NCBI RefSeq assembly: GCF_014192335.1
Contig: NZ_JACHXU010000010.1
Span: 101,816-165,815, forward strand
Direction of reading: 5' to 3'
DNA: 64,000 nucleotides
DNA from: Aporhodopirellula rubra
Lineage (GTDB): Bacteria > Planctomycetota > Planctomycetia > Pirellulales > Pirellulaceae
The position numbers and the translations under genes are program-made. Within the stretch, counting starts at the first letter, position 1. The number at the start of each line of letters is the position of its first letter. The notes below the pieces were generated by a model. That model had not been told where the DNA came from. It made no database searches and saw only the letters and a program-made list of their open reading frames with translations. This document shows, piece after piece, positions 48,140 to 57,503 of the stretch.

Positions 48140-49351
48140 CTATTCGGTCACTTCGAGGATCCGGATATTTCGGAACTTGAGATTGTTTGGCTGACCGTGA
48201 TCTTGAAATCCAATGTAACCCGTCAGCGGTCGGTCCTTCATCGGTGTCTCATCCAAGTCGCAGTGCACGATCGACTCACCATTGAGCTCGACTTCGACGT
48301 CCGTGCCGATGCATGTGACAACCATTCGATTCCAAACGCCCGGTGGCTGCGACATGTTCTTGGAAGCCGCCGATTTTGTACCGACGACTCCACCGTGATC
48401 GTGCGAAGTCAAGGAGCCTTCCTTAGCCGATGAATCAAGGATCTGAACCTCGATGCCTTTGTTGACTGGATCGTTGCGATCGCCCACGCGGAAGTAAACG
48501 CCGCTGTTTCCACCAGGCGGGTAGGCATATTCAAGGTCCAGGACAAAGTCCTGGTACTTTCTTTCTGACCAAAGATACGCATCCCATCTCGACCACCCCT
48601 GTTCCCCATCTCTCGGTTGGATCAACAGTGAGCGGTCATCTTGGACGATCCAATTTCCGGCGGTCTTCCAACCAGACAAATCTCTACCGTTGAAAAGCGA
48701 AGTGAACTTGGAAAGATCACGCAGCTTGAGGTTCCGCCATCGTACTTCGTATGGCCCTTGCCCCTTGCCGATGCCATGCACTTGCAAGCCAATGAATCCT
48801 TTCGGGTGCGACTTGTATCGCTCTTCGTGAATGAGATCAGAAATCTGTGTGCCGTTGATCCAGGTTTCGATCCTATTGCCAAACGCCACGACTCGATACG
48901 AGTTCCACTCACCATCTTGAAAGGTGTCGTGTGGTGTGCGATCGGAATCAGGCGTCATCCACCCGCCTGCAGATTCGCCATAGACATAGCCCGCCATTTT
49001 GTCGAGTGAGATTTCGACTTGCGGTCCGTTGACTCTGCCATCCGGCTTGCTGCCTTCGCTTTGCGATCGAATTTGAACGCCGGAGTTCAGGGCCGTGTCG
49101 ACCTTGACATCAAATGACAGTTCAAAATCCCCGTACAACGTGTCAGTGCAAAGGAACGAGTTAGGGCTGCCCTCATTGGTTTTGCCGACGATCGAGTCAC
49201 CTTCAACTCGATAGGTTGCAGTGCCGTTCCGCTGCGTCCATCCGCTCAGGTCTTTGCCATTGAAAAGATCGATGAACCCGCCGGCGTCTTGGGCCGAAGT
49301 GACCGAGGTAAAGCCGAGCAACAAACAGGCAAGAAGACAGATACGTTTCAC
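48140..49351 (-). CDS. Secreted protein with two 3-keto-disaccharide hydrolase (DUF1080) domains
   Basis: A 403-residue exported protein. The signal peptide VKRICLLACLLLGFTSVTSA precedes two concanavalin-like DUF1080 domains, each opening with the hallmark FNGKDLSGW (near residue 30) or FNGRDLSGW (near 220) and holding FxVKVDxxxNSGVQIRS- or GGNSGVYFRVGD-type strands. DUF1080 proteins are numerous in planctomycetes; some are 3-keto-disaccharide hydrolases, others may only bind glycans. Start: GTG 49351 was chosen at the signal peptide; the frame stays open to 49762, but the 137 extra residues look non-coding. No good ribosome site is seen. It sits in the block of glycan-related genes. Confidence 0.88.
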   Translation of the reverse strand: MKRICLLACLLLGFTSVTSAQDAGGFIDLFNGKDLSGWTQRNGTATYRVEGDSIVGKTNEGSPNSFLCTDTLYGDFELSFDVKVDTALNSGVQIRSQSEGSKPDGRVNGPQVEISLDKMAGYVYGESAGGWMTPDSDRTPHDTFQDGEWNSYRVVAFGNRIETWINGTQISDLIHEERYKSHPKGFIGLQVHGIGKGQGPYEVRWRNLKLRDLSKFTSLFNGRDLSGWKTAGNWIVQDDRSLLIQPRDGEQGWSRWDAYLWSERKYQDFVLDLEYAYPPGGNSGVYFRVGDRNDPVNKGIEVQILDSSAKEGSLTSHDHGGVVGTKSAASKNMSQPPGVWNRMVVTCIGTDVEVELNGESIVHCDLDETPMKDRPLTGYIGFQDHGQPNNLKFRNIRILEVTE

Positions 49352-50126
49352 GGTGGGGACTTTCGTTTGAGGTGGAGGGGATATTTTACGCGACAATCGT
49401 TCTACGGTAGTTCGAGGATTTCTAATTTGCGAACATGGACCATGCTGCTGGGAAGATGCTGCGGAAAAGCAACAGGGGCCAATCTGGGAGCAAGCGTTCC
49501 CTCCTTGATTTGCTAAACGCTGTTCTCCTTGCCACCTTTCTCTCATTCGTGCATCGGCTGACCGCTGGACAACAAAAGCCATTCGCCGTTCCGGCAATCG
49601 GATTGCCAGGAGGACGGACCCGACAATAAAGGATCGAAGCGAGGTAGCGAATACAATGGGCAGTTGGTGAATGATGGTAGTCGAGACACTCTTTGCGAGA
49701 GAATCGCAACGGCTCCAGGTTAACAAACTCGCCAATCTGCCGCATCTCGCCCGCCCCTTCATGCTGGAATATTGACAAAGTTTGCAATCCCTTGCAGCCG
49801 CCTGCCCCGTGACGCTTGGAAGGGAGACGACGAGGGCTCGCAGATTTTTAAGCGTGATATCAGCTGTCTGTCACCAAGTGGCGACGCATGATAATGCAAT
49901 CAATTCTGATCTTTGAGCGCGTTGGCATAGTAGTCAGGCAAAAAGCAGAACCGCTGTCATTGGGTGGTTTCGGCATGCTATGAGCGGCGGTGTGCATGCG
50001 GTCACTTGGGTTGGGGTGGAAATCTCAAGAATCTACACGCACCCTGAAACCAGCGGCGTTTGGCGGGAATGCTCAGCGGACTCGGTAATATGACAGCCAT
50101 TCGGCTAGGTTCACCTGTTTGAGTTC
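49352..50126. other. Intergenic region, no gene supported
   Basis: About 775 bp. The upstream extension of the DUF1080 frame and several antisense frames cover it, but none shows a motif. The promoter of the DUF1080 gene lies in the left end. Confidence 0.45.
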
Positions 50127-50174
50127 ATGAGCAGTAAGTCCTTCTGTCACTCAATTCTGAGCTTTGATACGGAA

Positions 50175-50548
50175 ATGAAGGTTTGGTTAGAATTCGTTAG
50201 CGCGTTGTTCGGCTCCATCGCTTGGCCGGCGGTTGTCATTGCTGTGATTCTGGAGTTACAAAAAACGCTCGCAGAACGGATTCCTCGGGGGCGTTCCTTC
50301 ACAGGCAAGGTTCGCAAGGTGGTGAAATTTTGCTGTCTGAAAACGACGCTGAGGCGATCGTGCGGGATAACCTCGATGGCATCGACGATGGTGATCGAAG
50401 GCATGCCCGAACAAGAAAAGGCAGTCTTTGCGAAAAACAATTGATCCGGCTTCAGGAAGGAATCACGTGGGATGGCAGCAAACGCGAAGAGATCAGACCC
50501 TTCGAGCGGTTGGTACTCAAGTTGCGGGGCAAAGGTCTTCGGCGATGA
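50175..50548 (+). pseudogene. Broken small membrane-protein gene
   Basis: From ATG 50175 the peptide MKVWLEFVSALFGSIAWPAV continues with VIAVILELQKTLAERIPRG, a pattern seen at the start of small single-span membrane proteins of unknown function (SAL..AWP.V). The similarity in coding character then shifts to another frame (SENDAEAIVRDNLDGI up to position 50548), suggesting a frameshift near 50310. It adjoins the truncated transposase copy, so the 3' part may have been lost by insertion or deletion. Assignment is tentative. Confidence 0.35.
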
Positions 50549-50564
50549 TTGCGATCGACTCGCG

Positions 50565-51008
50565 TGCTCACGATTGCGTTCGATTTCTCAGCGTTGGTGT
50601 AAGAACCGCGTGCGGTATTGCGATCAATCGCAACATGAATGGGCAGGGACTGCTCTTCATCACGATCACGCTTGTTTTCGGAGTCGCGATGTTGCTGGCA
50701 AAGTTGTGTGTGCTAGTCCAGTAACGCTTGCGGGAACTGCTTTGGCTTGATCAGTGACAGGCCTGGCCGATGGTATCGTGTGAGGGGATATTGCTGGGAA
50801 AATCTGCAAAGCGACTGAGCCAATCGAGTCGTTCGGCTCCAAAGCACACGATCTCTTCGGGACCGTCGGCATCGGCGATCGTCGCAGCAACCACTGGGAA
50901 CAGGATGGAGTTCAAGGGATGGGTGGTTCTTCCTGGAACGCGAGGGTCTGCGACTTGATCAAAGCAGTCATGAAACACATCGATTCGCGAAAGCATTGCC
51001 TTCTCCAT
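50565..51008 (-). pseudogene. Truncated second copy of the ISAs1-family transposase
   Basis: Nearly the same DNA sequence as 42760-43204: MLSRIDVFHDCFDQVADPR, HPLNSILFPVVAATIADADG and AERLDWLSRFADFPSNIPSH, followed by a frameshift near 50760 and an in-frame TAG near 50723. Homology stops near 50565, at NAEKSNAI, so the C-terminal half including most catalytic residues is missing. Homology upstream of the start extends to about 51105, covering the same leader sequence as the first copy. Confidence 0.85.
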
Positions 51009-51215
51009 AGCAGGGCATGGTTCAGACGACTTCACGCAATTTTTCGCAACAGGTCCTCGCCAAGACAACCGACAAATGAATACTTCTTCCGAAATTTGAT
51101 GCGATGTCCGTGTCGCTCAAGGCAACTTTGATCGCGAACGATCTCCTTGACGTAAGTTGCGTTTAAACAACGAAAATGCTTTCACTGCGATCGACTATGC
51201 TCACGACGTGCAGGA

Positions 51216-53246
51216 TTATTGTTTTTGCTTCGCCGGCCAATTCATCAAGGGTTTGCCTTCCCCGTTTAAGAGTTGAAGGTTGGCGATGACTGCGGAACCG
51301 GGGCCGTCGCAGACATCGATTCGCAGCCCGTGAAGGCGTTGGTCGGTGTTCAAGGGAACGCGAATGGATTGCGCGTCCATGGCTCCCTGGACGTCAAAGG
51401 TCAGCTTGGTTCCGTTGGGTAACGTTGTTTGGGCGTCAGTCGTCGTGAAGACCTCGCCCGTGGCCGCGGTCGGTGACGTCAACTCGAATGCCAACAGGTA
51501 GGGACCCTCAGGCAAATCGGCGCGGCGAAGATCGAAGGCCAGTCCGGGATCGTCGCCGGTGAACGTGAGTCTGAGTTCACCGCCTACGATTTTCAGCGAC
51601 GTGTTTTTCCTTGCTCGGATGTTTGCTGGATTACTACTGCTGGCTGACGCACGGCTATTGCGGTTTTTCTTTCGTCTCACATATTCATCAATGTCGGTCG
51701 TGTCGAAATTGGTCCACTCGCGATGCCGATGGGTGCCCGTGGATTCGCTGACCTCAGAATAGGATTTCTTCGGTGCGTGCAAGACATTCTTGGTCATGTC
51801 TTCCCAGGTTGCGATCATTGCGTTGAGCCGTTCAGGATAAACCTCGGCGAGGTCGTTCAGTTCCGACCGGTCGTCTGCAACGTTGTAGAGTTCCCAATGT
51901 TCACTTTGAAAACTGACCAGTTTCCAATCCCCATCACGGAGACCGCGATCGAGCGAGAAGAGGAGATGAATCGGGGGCCGTTTCGCGATCAGGTTTCCAT
52001 CAAGGATTGGTTTGAGCGAAATACCTGAGACGGGACGCAAGTCACGATTCTCCCACGACTCAGGAATGTTCGACTGAGTGATCTCGGCCAACGTGGGTAG
52101 CACGTCGATCAAGTGTGCGGGTTGATCGACTACGGCACCGGCGGGTTGTTTCAATCCGGCGGGCCAGTGAACAATGGCGGGCGTTGAAATTCCGCCTTCG
52201 AATTGATTTTGTTTGTAGTAACGGAACGGGCTGTTGCGTGCCCACGACCATCCGGTCGAATCCGCGAGTGTCGTTTTCGCGTCGGTCGGTTCGACATTCA
52301 AACGTGGTTTTTGGCGATCGTAGGGACAGGCGCCGTTATCCGCGACGAAAAGGATGAACGTGTTTTCGAGTTCGCCGTTGCGTTTCAAATCCTCTATCAG
52401 CCGGCCGACTTCCTGGTCGACCCGATCGATCATGGCTGCCAACGTCGACATGCGATTGGCTTCGTAGTCGCGTTGCCATTGTGTTAGGTCGTCCCACGCC
52501 GGAATGTGTTCGGGACGTGGGGACGGTGTGAGAGAGTCGGGGATCACGCCTTCTTGCTTCTGTTTGGCGATCCGTGCGTCGCGAGTTACATCCCAACCCT
52601 TGCTGTATTTGCCTTTGTACTTCGCGTAGTCTTCGGGCAAGGCATGCAGTGGGGCATGGGGGGCGTTGAAGGCGACGTACAAATACCACGGTTGATCGAC
52701 CTGTCGTGCTTCATTTAAAAATCGCAGGCCGTAATCCACATTCGCGACTGTGGTGTAGAAACCCTCGGAGGGAACGTTCCATGGTTTGCCGTTGAGGCGA
52801 AACGTGTTGTCACCGGCGAAGTAATTGCACGCTCCGCTGAGGTGACCGAAATACTTTTGGAAACCGAAGTCGGTGGGCTGTTGTTTGAGATGCCATTTGC
52901 CCGTCATGGCAGTGGTGTAGCCCGCTTTGGCGAGCACTTCGGCCGACGTGACCGCGTGCGACAGCGAGACGTCTCCGGCGGCGATGCAGTATTGACCGGT
53001 TAACAAGCTCACACGAGACGAATGGCATTTGGCTGTGTTGTAAAACTGCGAGAACCGAAGTCCGTCGCCGGCGAGTGAATCCAGATTAGGCGTATCGATC
53101 TCGCTGCCGTAGCAGCCGATGTCAGAAAAGCCGAGGTCATCCACCATCATCACGAGAACGTTCGGGCGTTCGGCGTGAACGCGAGTGTGAGCCTGCATGA
53201 CGCAAGCGAAAAGGAACAGGCATGCGGATACCAAGAGTCGCATCAT
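51216..53246 (-). CDS. Secreted sulfatase, S1 family, with CxSxR active-site motif
   Basis: A 676-residue exported sulfatase. The signal peptide MMRLLVSACLFLFACVMQAH is followed by PNVLVMMVDDLGFSDIGCYG (metal-binding aspartates) and the formylglycine site CHSSRVSLLTGQY near residue 75. Other landmarks are KWHLK after MTG, and DNGAC with the conserved metal-binding pair in FVADNGA. The third motif position is serine rather than the usual proline or alanine, so maturation of the cysteine should be checked. About 120 C-terminal residues form a beta-rich domain. ATG 53246 is the likely start (CGGAA upstream); the frame stays open to 53330. It follows the kinase gene after 211 bp on the same strand. 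Confidence 0.92.
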   Translation of the reverse strand: MMRLLVSACLFLFACVMQAHTRVHAERPNVLVMMVDDLGFSDIGCYGSEIDTPNLDSLAGDGLRFSQFYNTAKCHSSRVSLLTGQYCIAAGDVSLSHAVTSAEVLAKAGYTTAMTGKWHLKQQPTDFGFQKYFGHLSGACNYFAGDNTFRLNGKPWNVPSEGFYTTVANVDYGLRFLNEARQVDQPWYLYVAFNAPHAPLHALPEDYAKYKGKYSKGWDVTRDARIAKQKQEGVIPDSLTPSPRPEHIPAWDDLTQWQRDYEANRMSTLAAMIDRVDQEVGRLIEDLKRNGELENTFILFVADNGACPYDRQKPRLNVEPTDAKTTLADSTGWSWARNSPFRYYKQNQFEGGISTPAIVHWPAGLKQPAGAVVDQPAHLIDVLPTLAEITQSNIPESWENRDLRPVSGISLKPILDGNLIAKRPPIHLLFSLDRGLRDGDWKLVSFQSEHWELYNVADDRSELNDLAEVYPERLNAMIATWEDMTKNVLHAPKKSYSEVSESTGTHRHREWTNFDTTDIDEYVRRKKNRNSRASASSSNPANIRARKNTSLKIVGGELRLTFTGDDPGLAFDLRRADLPEGPYLLAFELTSPTAATGEVFTTTDAQTTLPNGTKLTFDVQGAMDAQSIRVPLNTDQRLHGLRIDVCDGPGSAVIANLQLLNGEGKPLMNWPAKQKQ

Positions 53247-53457
53247 TTCCGAACTTTCAGGCGAGGTAGGATATCGGCGGGAGGCGATCGTCGGCGGCGA
53301 ACAGCAACACGACGGTCGCGGGCGAGGCAAACGTGAACGCCTACTTTACCATGACCGGCGAAGAAAACTCACGCAGTCGATCGATTTTCGCGGAGACGGC
53401 GGAGTGACGTTTTGTGCCGCATTCGGCGTCGCTGAGCGCAGTGGGTGGCGACTTAGG

Positions 53458-55809
53458 CTAGCGGAGCGAGGTTGCCTCGAAGTTCATGTTTTGCGGGGTC
53501 TCCGACAAACCGTCCGCACTTTGAATCCTCTGTTGCATCGGATTCATCAATGGGCGGGTCGGCGGTATCTCGCCGTCGACGACCGCAATGGAAAGGTCGT
53601 CGACCCAAATTCGTCCGCCGCCGGTGAGGAGCGCGCCGAAGGTGATCACCGACGCGTCATCGGGAACGTCAAGGATGATTTCCACCTCGTGCCAATCGTG
53701 AGTGCCTGCGACGCGGCGTGATTGCATGTTGTCAAATCCAACGGTGCCTCGTTCGGCCGAGTCGATCCGCATCCACAACCCCGCGGCTTCGGCGTCGTGA
53801 GTTTTCAGATATCCGTTGAACCGAATGCGTTGGCCGCAATAGTTCTTCGCTTTGATTGCTTGGACGATCGTGCCAAACAACGGTTGGTTGTTGCGGCTGG
53901 TGAGTTCGAGCGAAGCACTGAAATTGCCACCGTGTTTCACCGTCTCGTCGACGAGCACTTGATATCCGCGAGGCCCACCACCCCAGTGCATCGGGAATTG
54001 GCTTTGGGAGCTTGATGCGCTGCTCGGGAGGCTGTTCGCAGTCCGGCTAGAGTTCGCACCGGGTTGGTTGTGCTCGTTGGAACGATACAACCGGTTGCGA
54101 TTTTTACTGGTCATTTTGGCTTTGTCGAACTGAGCGACTTCTCCCGTTTCGAGATCCTTGAGTTGCAAGTCGACCGTATCGCCGGGGAAGTCATCCAACG
54201 TCCATAGGACTTCCACCAAGTCTTCGCTGAGTCGTTTCTTCCACTTCGGGCCGTATTGTTCTTTGGTGTGTTGGACGAGATCCTCGATTTGAAAGTGGTT
54301 GACGCTCACGAGTTCGTATGGTTTGGAATCGAATCGAACGAGCACCTTTCCGTCATCGAAGCTCATTTGTGTGAACGGTGAAATTTTGGGTGGTTCGTTC
54401 TTAGGCGGAACACTGTGGTCGTTCGTTTGAGTTGTTTCCACGATCGGATCGGTCTTGGTGGAGCCCGCGTCCGTGACGGTAATCTTCGCAACCTCGGTCT
54501 TTCCGCGTTTGATGACGACGGTGTTGTTTTGGATTTCGTACTCGTCGATGTCACTGGCAATTTCGATCACGTAGGCTCCTGTTCGAACGTTGACCGAGGT
54601 CCCGCCTCCGGTCACGGTCAACTCGTCGACAATTTGATTGTCTTTGCGGATGACGATCGGCACGTCGGTGTCCGCGTTGCTTTCGATCCGAAGCGTGCCG
54701 TGATCGTTTTGAATGATAATGATGGTTGCGGCCCAGGCCAAAAAGCCGGCGAAGCAGGTCGCGAGAATCCAGGGCCATTTGCGGGTGACATCGAAACCGT
54801 GTGAGCGAATGCGTGGGCCCGCGGGCGATGGAGATTCCGTTGGTGGCGCGGGCACGGTGGTCGGGGCAGACAGATGGGCCTGCCACGCTTTGAGCAAATC
54901 GGCGACGTCGGAGGCATTCTGGAAACGGTCGTTTGGGGCCTTGTTCAGCAATCGCATCACAATGGCGTTGAGCCAATCCGGTGTGTCCGGTTGAACCCCG
55001 CAGATCGAACGAGGCTCGTCGTTACCGATTCGATTGAGGACGCCCATGGTCGTTTCGGCGCGAAACGGGCTGCGACCGGTGAGTGTGAAATACATCACGC
55101 TGCCTAGCGAGAACAGATCGCTGCGATGGTCGATCGCGTCCCCGTGTGCTTGTTCGGGTGACATGTATTGCGGTGTGCCAGCGATCACGCCGCTGCGAGT
55201 CATGCTGGCGTCGTCGATCGCGCGAGCCAATCCGAAGTCAGTGATTTGAACCCGTTCGACGCTGTTTTCTAAGAGGATGTTGGCGGGCTTGATGTCACGA
55301 TGAACCAACCCTTGTGCGTGGGCGGCGGCGAGGCCTTCGGCAATTTGGGATGCGACACGAACGGCTTCGATGGCTGACATCGGTCCCTCCTTGTCGATCC
55401 GCTCCTGAAGGCTGCGTCCCTCGACGACCGGCATCACCAAGTACGGTAAACCGTTGTGTTCGTCGACCGTTTGAATCGGCACGACGTGCGAATGGACGAC
55501 TGCGGCGGCACTGCGGGCTTCGCGTGAAAACCGTTTACGCGCCGCGGCGGAGGTCGCCAATTCGGGGGACAGGACTTTGACGGCACACTGACGCTGCAGC
55601 GAGGTGTCAAACGCACGCATCACGATTCCCATGCCACCGCGACCGAGAATTTCCTTGATCTCATAGCGATCGAATTTTCCCACCGAATCGTTGTCATCGG
55701 ATTCGTCGAGGAATGCGAACGATGCCGTTGATGATCCATCATCGAACGAAGTGTCGCCCTCGGGTGTTGCGGCTTGCGGATGTTCGTTGATTCGTTCACG
55801 CAGTAGCAC
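53458..55809 (-). CDS. Transmembrane Ser/Thr protein kinase with extracytoplasmic beta domain
   Basis: A 783-residue membrane kinase. The catalytic domain (48-310) is intact: glycine loop GRGGMGIV at 56-63, K78 in AVKVL, HRDIKPANILL at 170-180, DFGLA at 191-195 and GTPQYMSPEQA. One membrane helix follows at 345-366 (WILATCFAGFLAWAATIIII). The outer part has a short beta domain (370-460) and a C-terminal jelly-roll of about 140 residues (620-760; GQRIRFNGYLKTHDAEAAGL, GGGRIWVDDLSI), a likely ligand sensor. Start: GTG 55809 with GGAAGA 7 nt upstream, 12 nt after the stop of the zinc-finger gene. Third gene of an operon led by an ECF sigma factor, so it may phosphorylate or respond with that sigma factor. 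Confidence 0.95.
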   Translation of the reverse strand: MLLRERINEHPQAATPEGDTSFDDGSSTASFAFLDESDDNDSVGKFDRYEIKEILGRGGMGIVMRAFDTSLQRQCAVKVLSPELATSAAARKRFSREARSAAAVVHSHVVPIQTVDEHNGLPYLVMPVVEGRSLQERIDKEGPMSAIEAVRVASQIAEGLAAAHAQGLVHRDIKPANILLENSVERVQITDFGLARAIDDASMTRSGVIAGTPQYMSPEQAHGDAIDHRSDLFSLGSVMYFTLTGRSPFRAETTMGVLNRIGNDEPRSICGVQPDTPDWLNAIVMRLLNKAPNDRFQNASDVADLLKAWQAHLSAPTTVPAPPTESPSPAGPRIRSHGFDVTRKWPWILATCFAGFLAWAATIIIIQNDHGTLRIESNADTDVPIVIRKDNQIVDELTVTGGGTSVNVRTGAYVIEIASDIDEYEIQNNTVVIKRGKTEVAKITVTDAGSTKTDPIVETTQTNDHSVPPKNEPPKISPFTQMSFDDGKVLVRFDSKPYELVSVNHFQIEDLVQHTKEQYGPKWKKRLSEDLVEVLWTLDDFPGDTVDLQLKDLETGEVAQFDKAKMTSKNRNRLYRSNEHNQPGANSSRTANSLPSSASSSQSQFPMHWGGGPRGYQVLVDETVKHGGNFSASLELTSRNNQPLFGTIVQAIKAKNYCGQRIRFNGYLKTHDAEAAGLWMRIDSAERGTVGFDNMQSRRVAGTHDWHEVEIILDVPDDASVITFGALLTGGGRIWVDDLSIAVVDGEIPPTRPLMNPMQQRIQSADGLSETPQNMNFEATSLR

Positions 55810-55821
55810 GCCGATGTCTTC

Positions 55822-55989
55822 CTATGCCCAATTGTCGTTGACCATGTTTTCGATGCGTCGTTGGCATTGGGGACAGTTTTCGATGTGAATGGTGACATCC
55901 TGACTGTCGGAATTCCATCGATCGTGGAGATATTCGTCGAACGTTTTGGTGTCGTAATGTTGTTCTTCGTTTGAAATTCGTGCGATCAT
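55822..55989 (-). CDS. Small zinc-finger peptide, anti-sigma-like
   Basis: A 55-residue cytosolic peptide whose C-terminal half carries H35-x3-C39-x2-C42 (HIENCPQCQRRIENM), the zinc-binding pattern of anti-sigma factors of the ZAS type. It lacks a membrane segment and is shorter than typical anti-sigma factors. The ATG overlaps the stop of the sigma-factor gene (ATGA), so the two are translationally coupled. A role in holding the ECF sigma factor or in docking the downstream kinase is inferred from position and motif. Confidence 0.85.
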   Translation of the reverse strand: MIARISNEEQHYDTKTFDEYLHDRWNSDSQDVTIHIENCPQCQRRIENMVNDNWA

Positions 55990-56588
55990 TCGTCGGTCTC
56001 CCATTGGCCGGACAGGTTGAGTGCTGCGGTTTGCAAACGTGCCGTCACACGGCATTTTGCCATTCGTACCGCTCCCTCGGACTTGCCGAGCGAACGGGCG
56101 ACATCGGAGATCGATTTGCCTTCCACGGCGGTCATCCAGAACGCATCCCATGTATCCGGTTCGACCAAAGGACGGACCTCGTCGGCTGCGCGTTGCAATT
56201 GCTGACGATGCAGTTCGAGGTCGAACAGGCTCGCCGTTTCGTTATCGCGTTCGGGTTGTTGCGACAGCCATTGTTGAACGTGGCTGTCGCCGGATCCGAC
56301 CGGGCCTTTGCATCGAGTCAGTTGGTTGACCACCAAATTGCGGGTGATGCGAAACAGCCAAGCACGAAACGAGCCGCTCCCGCGACTTCGGAATGATGTG
56401 ATGGACCGTTTGACGATGGAGAAGACTTCTTGAGCGAGGTCTTCGGCATCTGCGTGCTGCAGTCCTTTCGCCATCGAAACCCGGATCACGAGCGGTTGAT
56501 AGATCGTTACAAATTCTCGCCAGACTTCTTCTGAAGCCGGTTCGTTGAGTTTGCCGATCAGGGTCGTTCGTGTTTCTGGGCCTTGCAA
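55986..56588 (-). CDS. RNA polymerase ECF sigma factor
   Basis: A 200-residue sigma factor. Region 2 spans about 25-95: FVTIYQPLVIRVSMAKGL, then QHADAEDLAQEVFSIVKR and FRAWLFRITRNLVVNQL. Region 4 spans about 140-195: DTWDAFWMTAVEGKSISDVA and the recognition helix SLGKSEGAVRMAKCRVTARL. The start is a TTG at 56588, with GGAG 7 nt upstream; no ATG lies in this frame nearby, whereas a nearer ATG (56593) is in another frame. Operon with the zinc-finger peptide and Ser/Thr kinase. It recalls planctomycete ECF factors that are paired with Ser/Thr kinases instead of classical anti-sigma factors; the promoter it recognises cannot be told from this sequence. Confidence 0.94.
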   Translation of the reverse strand: MQGPETRTTLIGKLNEPASEEVWREFVTIYQPLVIRVSMAKGLQHADAEDLAQEVFSIVKRSITSFRSRGSGSFRAWLFRITRNLVVNQLTRCKGPVGSGDSHVQQWLSQQPERDNETASLFDLELHRQQLQRAADEVRPLVEPDTWDAFWMTAVEGKSISDVARSLGKSEGAVRMAKCRVTARLQTAALNLSGQWETDE

Positions 56589-56880
56589 ATCATGTCTCCT
56601 GTCCGTCCAAACACAAGGAAATCCGGTTTGTCACACCGTATCGATAGGAAACCACCGAAAATTTCTTTTGCGTTACATTTCACTATATCCGGATTGAATC
56701 TCGCCTTGGGATTCGCGAGGTGGAGGTTGGTGCCGGAGCGGCCGGTCCGTTGGCGGGGTTTTCGTGTGCCGTGATTTTAAAAACAAGCGTCCGGGTTGGT
56801 GTCAAAATCGATTGACAGCGATGGCAGTCGCGATTGAGCTTATGATTTCAGTCGGTGAGCTCGGATCACGTCGAGGAAGA

Positions 56881-57495
56881 ATGCACAAAGAGGTTCCAGT
56901 GGAAATCGTTAAGCATCTATTGCGCACGCTGATTCACATTGCGGTGCTCGCGATTGTTTTTGGGGGCATCATCGTGCTCACGATCAAGCTTCGGTTGCCG
57001 ATGATGATCATCCCGGTCGGAATCTTTGTCCTGCTGGGCGGCTACATCTACTGGTCCGCTCGATGGCACGCGTATTGGGCGCCGGTGTCGAAGAAGGTGA
57101 TGGGCAAAAAGTGGAATCTCGCGACGGGCGAGGCGATGGAAACGGTCGTTGAGAACGCGATCATTCAGGCGGGCAGCTCGGTCCAAACGGTGACATTACG
57201 TCTTTCGATCTACAACCTTGAGACGGGCCGCCGCGTCTTTCGACGTTGTATTGGCGACGACGTGGTCTTCCTCGGGGTGCACGGGATGGGAATTTGGTTC
57301 TTTATCGAGGACCGGTTCCATGCACGACGCGACGGATTGGTGTGCGTTGACGTGCAGACGGGCGAATGGATCTATCACGTACCGAAGTCAGAAATCCGCT
57401 CGATCGAGAAAGGAAAGAAGAACGGGCAGGTCTTTGCTGAGATGGCCGACGGTGAGGTTCGTGAATTGGCGATTGCGGAGGTGACAGGTAACTAA
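56881..57495 (+). CDS. Membrane protein of unknown function, two helices
   Basis: A 204-residue protein starting at ATG 56881 with GAGGAAGA directly upstream. Two adjacent membrane helices (LIHIAVLAIVFGGIIVLTI and MMIIPVGIFVLLGGYIYW) are followed by a cytosolic domain of about 130 residues with alternating beta strands (TVTLRLSIYNLETGRRVFRR, IEDRFHARRDGLVCVDVQTG). I do not recognise a family. Divergent from the ECF sigma operon and ends 9 bp before the convergent desaturase gene. A longer frame opens at 56764, but the ribosome site favours 56881. Confidence 0.85.
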   Translation: MHKEVPVEIVKHLLRTLIHIAVLAIVFGGIIVLTIKLRLPMMIIPVGIFVLLGGYIYWSARWHAYWAPVSKKVMGKKWNLATGEAMETVVENAIIQAGSSVQTVTLRLSIYNLETGRRVFRRCIGDDVVFLGVHGMGIWFFIEDRFHARRDGLVCVDVQTGEWIYHVPKSEIRSIEKGKKNGQVFAEMADGEVRELAIAEVTGN

Positions 57496-57503
57496 TCGCT
57501 AAT

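Noticed and set aside
49352-49762. 137-codon N-terminal extension of the DUF1080 protein
   Set aside because: The signal peptide begins at GTG 49351; the extension is cysteine- and arginine-rich and does not look coding.
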